Assembly: GCF_001423615.1 (NCBI RefSeq)
Contig: NZ_LMOU01000001.1
Span: forward strand, 2,641,064-2,705,063
Reading direction: 5' to 3'
Source of the DNA: Microbacterium sp. Leaf159
GTDB taxonomy: Bacteria > Actinomycetota > Actinomycetes > Actinomycetales > Microbacteriaceae
DNA: 64,000 bases
Part shown: positions 52,493 to 59,955 of the stretch, in pieces
How positions within the stretch are numbered: position 1 is the stretch's first letter
How the letters are laid out: each line of letters starts with the position of its first letter
Program-made: the position numbers and the translations under genes
The notes under the pieces: generated by a model
Database searches by the model: none
What the model was told of the DNA's origin: nothing
Seen by the model: only the letters and a program-made list of their open reading frames with translations

Positions 52493-52685
52493 CGCCCTTC
52501 ATCGAACGCCGCGTCCTCTCCGGAGGGCGCGGCGTTCGTGCGTCTCGGTGATGTCCCGGTCGCACTTCGTGCCGCGCGACTGGCGTGCGGGCGGCGCGAA
52601 CTGCGACGGGAGCGGCCAGCGGCGGCATCCGAAGTCATCCGTCCGGGGGATGCCGAGTCGCGAAGCTCCGTCATAGCGTGGATGC

Positions 52686-53357
52686 ATGCTGATCGTCGAA
52701 GAACTCCACATGCTGCTTCTCCGGCCTGATGGTCGCGTCGAGAGCGCCGTGAGCGTGAACCGCCTCTACGGCGAGATCGCCGCGGTCATCGTCGACCTCG
52801 CCCTGCACGGACGCGTCGTCGTCTCGGAGGGCAAGAACCCGACCGTCGAAATCGTGTCGACCGAGCCGACGGGCAATCCGATCCTCGATGCGACGCTCAC
52901 GCGTCTCGTGCCGCTGAGTGGCAAGCGCCTGCAGTCGCTGGTCGCGCGTCCGAAGCTCGATCCGCTCGAGGTCGTCGTGGAGTCGCTGGTCGTGCAGGGT
53001 GTTCTCGTCCGCGGAGAACGCGGGTTCTTCGGGTGGGGCTCCGCCCGCACGCCTGAGTCGGACCCCGCGCCCGAGGCGGTGCTGCGTTCGCGGCTCGCCG
53101 CCGTGATCGCCGGCGCGGGGGTGCCGACGCAGGCCGACCTGGCGCTGCTCTCGATCCTGCAGAACCTCAACGCGGCCCACGGGATCCTGCGCGACCAGTG
53201 CGAAGGTATGTCCGCGCGCGACCTCAAGCGGAGGATCGAGGACCTCACTGCAGGCTCGGCCACAGGGGATGCCGTCGCCAAGGCCGTCAACGATGCGATC
53301 ACCGCCGCGATGGTGGCCATCATGACGCCGACGATCGTGGCCGCCACGATCACCTGA
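52686..53357 (+). CDS. GPP34/GOLPH3-family phosphoinositide-binding-like protein
   Basis: The 223-residue protein matches the GPP34 domain: MLIVEELHMLLLRPDGRV at the start, YGEIAAVIVDLALHGRV near residues 28-44, and a mostly helical C-terminus with LLSILQNLNAAHGIL. In eukaryotes GOLPH3 binds phosphoinositides at the Golgi; bacterial members are common in actinobacteria with unknown function. There is no signal peptide or membrane segment. It could bind anionic lipids at the cell membrane. The short upstream gap has no clear promoter. Confidence 0.85.
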   Translation: MLIVEELHMLLLRPDGRVESAVSVNRLYGEIAAVIVDLALHGRVVVSEGKNPTVEIVSTEPTGNPILDATLTRLVPLSGKRLQSLVARPKLDPLEVVVESLVVQGVLVRGERGFFGWGSARTPESDPAPEAVLRSRLAAVIAGAGVPTQADLALLSILQNLNAAHGILRDQCEGMSARDLKRRIEDLTAGSATGDAVAKAVNDAITAAMVAIMTPTIVAATIT

Positions 53358-53481
53358 CGCCCCGCCGCGGCGGGCACAGCTTCGGAGCTCCTCGACGCCG
53401 CGCCGAGGCGAGGCGACCTATGGCGGCGTGTCGCGGCATCCGTCCGAACCTGTGCCCGGATGCTCCCTGCCCTGACGCCCG

Positions 53482-54231
53482 TCAGCGCAGCACCGACACC
53501 CGCTCGGCGAGCTCCTCGATCACGGGATTCGCACCGCGGGGGTCGACGACGATGCCCGCGACGGCAGCGAGGTCGAGCACCGGATACTGCGAGGTCGCAC
53601 CGATCTTCTCCTCACTGCCGAGCACGAACGTCTGCGCGCAGCGTGCGGCGATCGCCCGCTTGGTGACCGCGTCGTCGAGGTTGCCGGTGGTCAGGCCGCG
53701 CTCGGGGTCGATGCCCGTCACACCCAGGAAGAACAGGTCGGCGGCGAGGTGCTGCACCGCTTCCATCGCGAGCGGGCCGCTCGCGACCATCGAGAAGCGC
53801 GCGAGCTCGCCGCCGATCATCACGATGCGGGCATCGGAGTGCTCGGCCGCGGCCAGGGCGATCGCGGGGCTCGGCGTGATGACCGTGAGATCGGCACCGC
53901 GAGGGAGCATCCGGGCCATCGCCAGGGTCGTCGTGCCGGCATCCAGCACGATCGTCGAGCCCGGGGCGATCAGCTCGACCGCGCGACGGGCGACCCGCTC
54001 CTTGCTGTCCGTCGCGAGCGAGGTCCGCTGATCGACGGGTCTGTCGGCGGGCGGCACCGGCAGGGCCCCGCCGTAGACGCGCACCATCTCGCCGGCATCG
54101 GCGAGCTCGCGAAGGTCGCGTCGGATCGAGTCCTCCGAGACGCCGAGGTCGAGGGCGACGTCCTTCGCGACCACGCGGCCGTCTCTGCGGAGGATCTCCC
54201 GCAGATGGTCCTTGCGCTGTGCGCCCAGCAT
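53482..54231 (-). CDS. DeoR-family transcriptional regulator
   Basis: The 249-residue protein has a DeoR HTH in the first 55 residues (LREILRRDGRVVAKDVALDLGVSEDSIRRDLRELADAGEMVRVYGG). A sugar-phosphate-sensing domain follows, with TIVLDAGTTTLAMARML and VTGIDPERGLTTGNLDDA. The ATG at 54231 follows GGGAG; an ATG at 54255 would add eight residues. It is divergent from the DUF4406-like gene, and direct repeats of TTGCACG lie in the gap as a likely operator. Its inducer should be a phosphorylated sugar. Confidence 0.9.
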   Translation of the reverse strand: MLGAQRKDHLREILRRDGRVVAKDVALDLGVSEDSIRRDLRELADAGEMVRVYGGALPVPPADRPVDQRTSLATDSKERVARRAVELIAPGSTIVLDAGTTTLAMARMLPRGADLTVITPSPAIALAAAEHSDARIVMIGGELARFSMVASGPLAMEAVQHLAADLFFLGVTGIDPERGLTTGNLDDAVTKRAIAARCAQTFVLGSEEKIGATSQYPVLDLAAVAGIVVDPRGANPVIEELAERVSVLR

Positions 54232-54263
54232 CCGACTCCCTCTGTGCTCACTCATTCATGAAG

Positions 54264-54280
54264 TTGCACGTTCTTGCACG
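54264..54280. promoter_or_regulatory. Tandem TTGCACG repeats, candidate DeoR operator
   Basis: TTGCACG occurs at 54264-54270 and 54274-54280 with a 10-base period, which puts both copies on one face of the helix. Direct repeats at one-turn spacing are a common form of DeoR-type site. They lie between the divergent regulator and the 54302 gene. Confidence 0.6.
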
Positions 54281-54301
54281 GTTAACGTTACAGTCTTCTC
54301 C

Positions 54302-54673
54302 ATGACAACTCCACTCCTGATTCTCATCGCCGGCCCCTACCGTTCGGGAACCGGCGGGGACCCCGCTCTGATCGCCCGCAACCTCGAGCGCCTCGAAGAG
54401 GCTGCGGCCCCCATTCACCGCCGGGGCCACGTGCCGATGATCGGCGAATGGGTCGCCCTGCCGATCCTCCGCGGGATGGACGAGACGGATGCCGCCGACG
54501 GCGACGTCATGTACGAGACCGCCCACCGACTGTTGCAGCACTGCGACGCCGTGCTGCGGCTGCCCGGCGAATCCGCCGGCGCCGACAAGGACGTCGAGAT
54601 CGCCCTCGAGCGCGGGCTGCCGGTGTATCACTCGGTCGACGAGATCCCGATGCGGGAGGACGTGGCTGCGTAG
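54302..54673 (+). CDS. DUF4406-like / nucleoside 2-deoxyribosyltransferase-like protein
   Basis: This 123-residue protein begins LLILIAGPYRSGTGGDPALIARNLERLEE and has LLQHCDAVLRLPGESAGADKDVEIALERGLPVY near residues 78-111. These are features of DUF4406 and the nucleoside deoxyribosyltransferase-like Rossmann fold: GPY loop, acidic residue, and DxE near a substrate pocket. The small size is normal. Divergent pairing with a DeoR regulator suggests a role in sugar or nucleoside turnover. The reaction is not established. Confidence 0.7.
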   Translation: MTTPLLILIAGPYRSGTGGDPALIARNLERLEEAAAPIHRRGHVPMIGEWVALPILRGMDETDAADGDVMYETAHRLLQHCDAVLRLPGESAGADKDVEIALERGLPVYHSVDEIPMREDVAA

Positions 54674-54756
54674 CGGGAGGCACGTCAGAGCGGAGGTGGG
54701 GAGCGCCCGCCTCCGCTCGCGCATTGCCCGCTTCCCGCAGGTGGCGTAGATTGCCC

Positions 54757-54771
54757 AGTAAACGCTTTCCC
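54757..54771. promoter_or_regulatory. LacI/CcpA-like candidate site before the acyltransferase fusion
   Basis: AGTAAACGCTTTCCC resembles LacI-family operators (A-tract, CGC, T-tract) and the site at 33557. It lies 38 bases upstream of the acyltransferase ATG. It suggests sugar-responsive control of this gene. Confidence 0.4.
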
Positions 54772-54809
54772 GATGTGGGTGAAGCCGGATCACGACCCGA
54801 GAGGCAGAC

Positions 54810-56537
54810 ATGACCACCGGATCCGAGGCCGGCCTCCCGTTCGATCGCACTCATTTCGACTACTCGCCGTGGTCGTTCTGGACCGATGCGTCCGACGAGC
54901 AGAAGAAGGGCCAGCTCGCGCTGCAGCACGCCCTCGTCGACGCCAGACCGGAGCACGTCCTCGGCGATCGAACCTTCATCTCGGAGCTCGCGGCGGTGCA
55001 GACCGACAGCCTCGAACTCGGCGATCGCACCTATATCGCGGCGAACGCGTACGTCACCGGAAAGGTGCGCACCGGCAGGGACTGCACGATCAACCCGTCG
55101 GCGATCGTCAGGGGAGACATCCGCATGGGCGACGCCGTGCGCATCGGTGCCTTCGCGTCGATCATCGGCTTCAACCACGGTTTCGCAGACACCGAGATCG
55201 AGATCTTCCGGCAGCCGCTCACCACCAAGGGCATCGTAATCGGAGACGACGTGTGGATCGGCTCGCACGTGACGATCCTCGACGGGATCACGGTCGGTGA
55301 GAAGTCCATCCTCGCCGCGGGTGCCGTCGTCACGAAGGACGTGCCGCCGGGGGCGATCGTCGGCGGCAACCCGGCGCGGGTCATCCGCTCGCGGTTCGCG
55401 CCGACAGCAGAGCAGGCGCCGCAGCCGGTGCAGCCGAAGCCCGAGTCCCTCTCCGGCCGCCTCGCGCGCTTCGCGAGCACCGCCAGAGTGCAGGCACCCG
55501 GCATCCTCGCGCGGTCCTGGAACCCGCAGGTCGCCGACGGGCTCTTCTCCGACAGACCGGATGCCGCACCGACCGTGCGCGCGCAGTGCGACGCGATCGA
55601 GATCAGTGCGCTGCTGCTCGGGCGGGCTCCGGATCAACTCCCTTTCGAGGCCCAGATCGCCCGGCTGCAGTCGTATCAGGATCCCGAGACCGGTCTCGTC
55701 CCGAGCCTGGGCGCGGATGGCCTGATCGAGACCCCCGCTCCAGGAATCGACCTGAACGACGGCGAGGCCGCGTATCACGTCGAATGCGTCGGATACGCGC
55801 TCGACCTCCTCGGCGCGCGATTCCCGCACGCCATCCGCTCCGTCGCCGAGATGTCGGGCGACGACGTGGTCGACTTCCTCGGGAGCCGCTCATGGCGCAC
55901 CCGGGCATGGGGCGCGGGTCACGACGTGGATGCACTCGGGACCGCGCTGCTGTGGAACCTCGACCACGGCGAGCGGGGCGCGTTCGAGGCGTACTTCGGA
56001 TGGCTGTTCACCCACGTCGATCCGGCGACAGGAATGTGGGGTCACCCGCGGGCGGAGGACGGCCTGCTGCAGATCGTGAACGGCTACTACCGGCTGACAC
56101 GGGGCAGCTTCGCGCAGTTCGGGGTTCCGCTGCCCTACGCCGATCGTGCGGTCGACACCGTGCTCGCGCACACCCGGGATGCGCGGTTCTTCGAGCCGGA
56201 GAGCCTCACCGCCTGCAACGTCCTCGATGTCGCGCATCCGCTCTGGCTGCTGCGCCCGCAGACCGGTGCCTATCGATCCGACGAGATCCGCGCGCTCGCC
56301 TCGAACCTTCTCGACGCAGCGCTCGGCAACTGGGTCGACGGTGAGGGATTCGGCTTCCAGGCCCCGTCATCGGCGAGCGGGCTCACGGGCGCCTCGGCGC
56401 CGGGGCTTCAGGGCACCGAGATGTGGCTGTCGATCGTCTGGCTCCTCGCCGACCTGCTCGGGGAGTCCGACGCTCTGGGGTATCGGCCCCGCGGCATCCA
56501 CCGACCGGAACCCGCGCGGGGGATCCCACTCGACTAG
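54810..56537 (+). CDS. Hexapeptide-repeat acyltransferase fused to a helical C-terminal domain
   Basis: The 575-residue protein starts with a left-handed beta-helix acyltransferase of the maltose/galactoside O-acetyltransferase type (residues about 45-190). It has stacked hexapeptides such as IAANAYVTGKVRTG, catalytic-type His in IIGFNHGFADTEI, and IVIGDDVWIGSHVTILDGI. Residues 215-560 are alpha-helical with W- and Gly-rich loops such as WRTRAWGAGHDVDALG, GMWGHPRAEDGLLQIVNGYYRL and LQGTEMWLSIVWLLADLLGE, suggesting an alpha/alpha-toroid like terpene cyclases or glycosidases. This combination is unusual. The ATG has GAGAGG before it. Confidence 0.75.
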   Translation: MTTGSEAGLPFDRTHFDYSPWSFWTDASDEQKKGQLALQHALVDARPEHVLGDRTFISELAAVQTDSLELGDRTYIAANAYVTGKVRTGRDCTINPSAIVRGDIRMGDAVRIGAFASIIGFNHGFADTEIEIFRQPLTTKGIVIGDDVWIGSHVTILDGITVGEKSILAAGAVVTKDVPPGAIVGGNPARVIRSRFAPTAEQAPQPVQPKPESLSGRLARFASTARVQAPGILARSWNPQVADGLFSDRPDAAPTVRAQCDAIEISALLLGRAPDQLPFEAQIARLQSYQDPETGLVPSLGADGLIETPAPGIDLNDGEAAYHVECVGYALDLLGARFPHAIRSVAEMSGDDVVDFLGSRSWRTRAWGAGHDVDALGTALLWNLDHGERGAFEAYFGWLFTHVDPATGMWGHPRAEDGLLQIVNGYYRLTRGSFAQFGVPLPYADRAVDTVLAHTRDARFFEPESLTACNVLDVAHPLWLLRPQTGAYRSDEIRALASNLLDAALGNWVDGEGFGFQAPSSASGLTGASAPGLQGTEMWLSIVWLLADLLGESDALGYRPRGIHRPEPARGIPLD

Positions 56538-56582
56538 GCCACGCGCGCCGCGCCGTCATCGCGGGCGGTGCCTGCGCCGGCG

Positions 56583-57473
56583 TCAGGTGCGAGTCACGCG
56601 TTCGGATGCTGCCTGCCGACGGAACTCCGAGGGGCTCACGCCGTTGATCGAGCGGAACTGGCGCGAGAAGTAGAGCGCGTCGTCGTATCCGACAGTCAGG
56701 GCGACCTCGGAGATCGGCGACTCGGTGGTGATGAGCAGCTCCCGCGCCCGCGCACTGCGCAGGCGTTTGAGGTAGTCCTTGACCGATGTGCCCACGGAGC
56801 CCCGAAACAGCGCCGAGAAATGCGAGGGACTCAGGCCCGCCATCGCGGCGAGTTCCGGCACGGAGAAGTCCGTGTCCAGGTTCGTGCGCAGGTAGTCCTG
56901 CACCTGTCGGATGCGGTCGCTCGTGGCGGCCGTTCCCCGCAGCGCGCTGGACGTGATCGCGGCGAGCATCCGCCATGCCGCTCCGGCCGCGGTGAGGAGC
57001 ATGGGCAGCGTCTCGTCCTTCTCGAGGGCGCTGAGTGCCTCATCGAGCGACTCGACCACGGCGAAGACGTCGTGGAGTTCGACGATCGGGCTGCGCCCCT
57101 CAGCGAGGATCGTGTCGACGAAGTCGTCGACGTCGGAGCCGGTCACGTGCGCCCACCAGAGCGTCCACGGGTCATCGTCGTCGGCGCGGTACCGGTGGCG
57201 AACGCCCGGGGGGAGGACCACTGCGGAACCTCGCTCGACACGGACCGGTTCGCGGTCTCCCCACTCGACCCAGCCGCCGCCGTCGGTGCAGACCATGACG
57301 ATCGTCTCGGGTGCACCCGTGGCGCGCACCCGCCCGTGCTGTGCCGCACGGGGGAAGTATCCGACATCCGTGACCAGCAGTCGCCGGACGATGGGCTGGC
57401 TCTGCGCCGCACGCACCGCCGGGCGGGGAATGACCCGGAGGCGCTGGCCCAGGAATCCCTCGTGCACATACAC
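56583..57473 (-). CDS. AraC-family regulator of the GH35 locus
   Basis: The 296-residue protein has an N-terminal cupin-like sensor (WVEWGDREPVRVERGSAVVLPPGVRHRYRA) and a C-terminal AraC double HTH. The HTH spans LRTNLDTDFSVPELAAMAGLSPSHFSALF and EVALTVGYDDALYFSRQFRSINGVSPSEFRR. The GTG at 57473 follows AAAGGAG (complement of 57482-57488). It is divergent from the GH35 gene with a 193-base gap and most likely activates it in response to a sugar bound by the cupin domain. Confidence 0.9.
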   Translation of the reverse strand: MYVHEGFLGQRLRVIPRPAVRAAQSQPIVRRLLVTDVGYFPRAAQHGRVRATGAPETIVMVCTDGGGWVEWGDREPVRVERGSAVVLPPGVRHRYRADDDDPWTLWWAHVTGSDVDDFVDTILAEGRSPIVELHDVFAVVESLDEALSALEKDETLPMLLTAAGAAWRMLAAITSSALRGTAATSDRIRQVQDYLRTNLDTDFSVPELAAMAGLSPSHFSALFRGSVGTSVKDYLKRLRSARARELLITTESPISEVALTVGYDDALYFSRQFRSINGVSPSEFRRQAASERVTRT

Positions 57474-57666
57474 CGCGGCGACTCCTTTCGTAGGTCTCGT
57501 CAGAGTTTCGTCTATCGAGGATAGCGCCGTAGGAATCCATGCTCTTGATTCCGAGAACCGACCAGCATCGTTTCATCCATATCGTGACGCCGGATCGTTC
57601 TTTCGCACCGGTCGCCCCGGCCCGTAGTCTCTCGAGAGCGCTCGCCACCCGTTTCGAAGGAGAACC

Positions 57667-59940
57667 ATGACCGCGACGTCGACTCTTCGGGCCATCCGGC
57701 TCCTCGATGATCGGCCCCCGCTCATCGAGCCGGCCATGAGCAACACCGAGGATCCGCACGAGCGGCTGCGCCTGACGAGCCGGTGGATCGAGGTCGACGG
57801 AGCGCCCACGGTGCCGGTGACCGGCGAGCTGCACTTCAGCAGGATTCCGCGCAGGCGGTGGGAGGAGCAGCTGCGGCTTCTCGTCGCATCCGGACTCACC
57901 TCGGTGTCGACCTACGTGTTCTGGATCCACCATGAGCGCGAACGCGGTCAGGCGCGATTCGACGGCGCCCTGGACGTCGCGGCCTTCCTCGAGACCGCCG
58001 AGCGGGTGGGCATCGACGTGATCCTGCGCATCGGCCCCTGGTGTCACGGCGAGGTGCGCAACGGCGGTCATCCGGACTGGGTGGCCGCCGCCCTCGGCGA
58101 TCGGGCACGGACGAACGACCCGGAGTACCTCGCGCTGGTGCGTGACTGGTTCGGGCGCATCGCCGAGCAGGTGCGGCCGTTCTGCGGCCCGGACAGGCCG
58201 ATCGTCGGCATCCAGCTCGAGAACGAGCTCCACCACCAGCCCGATCACATCGCCGCTCTGAAGGTCATCGCCCGGGAGTCCGGGCTCTCCGCCCCGCTGT
58301 GGACGGCGACCGCGTGGGGTGGTGCGACCCTGCCGTCCCACGACGTCTTCCCGCTCTACAGCGGGTATGCCGACGGCTTCTGGGCGGGTCAGGGCTCGAC
58401 CTGGGACGACAGCTTCCGCGATCACTTCCGGTTCACGCACGTCTGGGACGACCCGGGTGTGGGTGGCGACTTCCGCGAGGAGGGTGCCGAGATCGTCGTG
58501 CGTCCGATCGACCCCGAGTTCCCTCCGTCGACGTGCGAGCTCGGTGGAGGTATGGCGACCGCGTATCACCGGCGACCGATCGCGCGAGGGCAGGACATCG
58601 CCGCGCTCGCCAATGTGAAGATCGGCAACGGGTCGGCGTGGCAGGGCTTCTACATGTACGCGGGAGGCGTGAACCCGGAGGACGGGCTGCAGGAGAGCCT
58701 CGCCACGGGATACCCGAACGACCTGCCGCGTTTCGACTACGACTTCCAGGCCGCTTTCGGCGCCACCGGTCGTCCTGGCCCGAGCCTGGGCGTGCTCCGC
58801 GACCACAACGCGTTCCTCGCCGCCTTCGGCCCGCGCCTCGCCGACACGTTCAGCTCTCTTCCTGGCGATGCCCCGGTCGACGTGCACGACCTCGACTCGC
58901 TGCGCTGGGCGGTGCGCGGAGACGGCGCCAGCGGATTCCTGTTCGTGAACACCCATCAGCCGCACGAGCCGCTGTCGGGCTCGAACGGGGTGCAGTTCCG
59001 CATCCCGTTCGCCGACGGTGAGCTGGTGTTCCCCGACCGTGCGATCGACGTCCCGAGCGGGGTGATCGGTCGCTGGCCGCTGCGGATCGACGTCGCGGGT
59101 GTCCGCGTCGAGTGGGCGACGGCATCCGTCGCCGGGATCGTCGACGGCGAGGTGCCGACGCTCGTCCTGCGCGCACATGACGGCCTCCCCGCCAGGATCC
59201 AGCTGGCGGGGAGATCCCACGCGCTCCTTCGGGGGATCGAGGTCGATGCTGCGGCGCCGCTCGATCTCGCCCCGGACGATGTCCTGGTGGTGGACGGCGC
59301 CCTGCGTTTCCTCGTGGTCGACGAGGAGCGGGCCGAGCGTCTCTGGTACCTCGGCGCCGACCTGGTCGACTCGACGGACGCCGTCTGGCGGGAGTCCGGT
59401 GACCTCGTGGTGCGTGCGGACCGTGAGCCGACGACACTCGTCTGGAGGGGTGAGGAGTTCGCACCGCTCGTCCTGCGGACCGACGCGCAGCCGGGGTCGG
59501 CCCGAGCAATGCTCGAGGAGCTGCGTCCCGTGGGCGACGCCCCGGCGCGTTACGGCGAATCGATGGGCCGGTCGGCCGCACCCGACAGCGGGCAGTTCGA
59601 CGAGGTCGCCGGTGTCTGGCGGATCGCGCTCCCCGCGCCGCAGGATCGTTCGAGGGGAGACCTCATCGAGCTGGTCGTCGACTGGGAGGGCGATGTCGCG
59701 CAGCTTCGTGCCGACGGAGTCGTGATCCGGGATCGGTTCTGGGACGGCCTGACCTGGCGCATCGACATCACCGACCTCGCCCCCGGTGCGGAACTCACCC
59801 TGCACATCGCGCCGATCGCGGCCCACAGCGTCATCGATCTCGACGCGTCCGTGCGCGAGCGCGTCGATGCGGCGGGGCGCCTCGGGGCTGCCATCCGCGT
59901 CGATCGCGTCGTGTCGTCGCGCTGGACCTCGGCTCTCTGA
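57667..59940 (+). CDS. GH35-family beta-galactosidase-like glycosidase
   Basis: The 757-residue protein has the GH35 barrel: GELHFSRIPRRRWEEQLRLL near residues 57-76, TSVSTYVFWIHHE, and ILRIGPWCHGEVRNGGHPDW. The acid/base is Glu in IVGIQLENEL near residue 186. A second Glu in STCELGGGM near residue 293 fits the nucleophile. C-terminal beta domains extend past residue 400. There is no signal peptide, so it acts inside the cell or is leaderless. GAAGGAG (57658-57664) precedes the ATG. The DUF5107 protein follows 15 bases later. Confidence 0.82.
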   Translation: MTATSTLRAIRLLDDRPPLIEPAMSNTEDPHERLRLTSRWIEVDGAPTVPVTGELHFSRIPRRRWEEQLRLLVASGLTSVSTYVFWIHHERERGQARFDGALDVAAFLETAERVGIDVILRIGPWCHGEVRNGGHPDWVAAALGDRARTNDPEYLALVRDWFGRIAEQVRPFCGPDRPIVGIQLENELHHQPDHIAALKVIARESGLSAPLWTATAWGGATLPSHDVFPLYSGYADGFWAGQGSTWDDSFRDHFRFTHVWDDPGVGGDFREEGAEIVVRPIDPEFPPSTCELGGGMATAYHRRPIARGQDIAALANVKIGNGSAWQGFYMYAGGVNPEDGLQESLATGYPNDLPRFDYDFQAAFGATGRPGPSLGVLRDHNAFLAAFGPRLADTFSSLPGDAPVDVHDLDSLRWAVRGDGASGFLFVNTHQPHEPLSGSNGVQFRIPFADGELVFPDRAIDVPSGVIGRWPLRIDVAGVRVEWATASVAGIVDGEVPTLVLRAHDGLPARIQLAGRSHALLRGIEVDAAAPLDLAPDDVLVVDGALRFLVVDEERAERLWYLGADLVDSTDAVWRESGDLVVRADREPTTLVWRGEEFAPLVLRTDAQPGSARAMLEELRPVGDAPARYGESMGRSAAPDSGQFDEVAGVWRIALPAPQDRSRGDLIELVVDWEGDVAQLRADGVVIRDRFWDGLTWRIDITDLAPGAELTLHIAPIAAHSVIDLDASVRERVDAAGRLGAAIRVDRVVSSRWTSAL

Positions 59941-59955
59941 GAAGGAGAACGGAAC

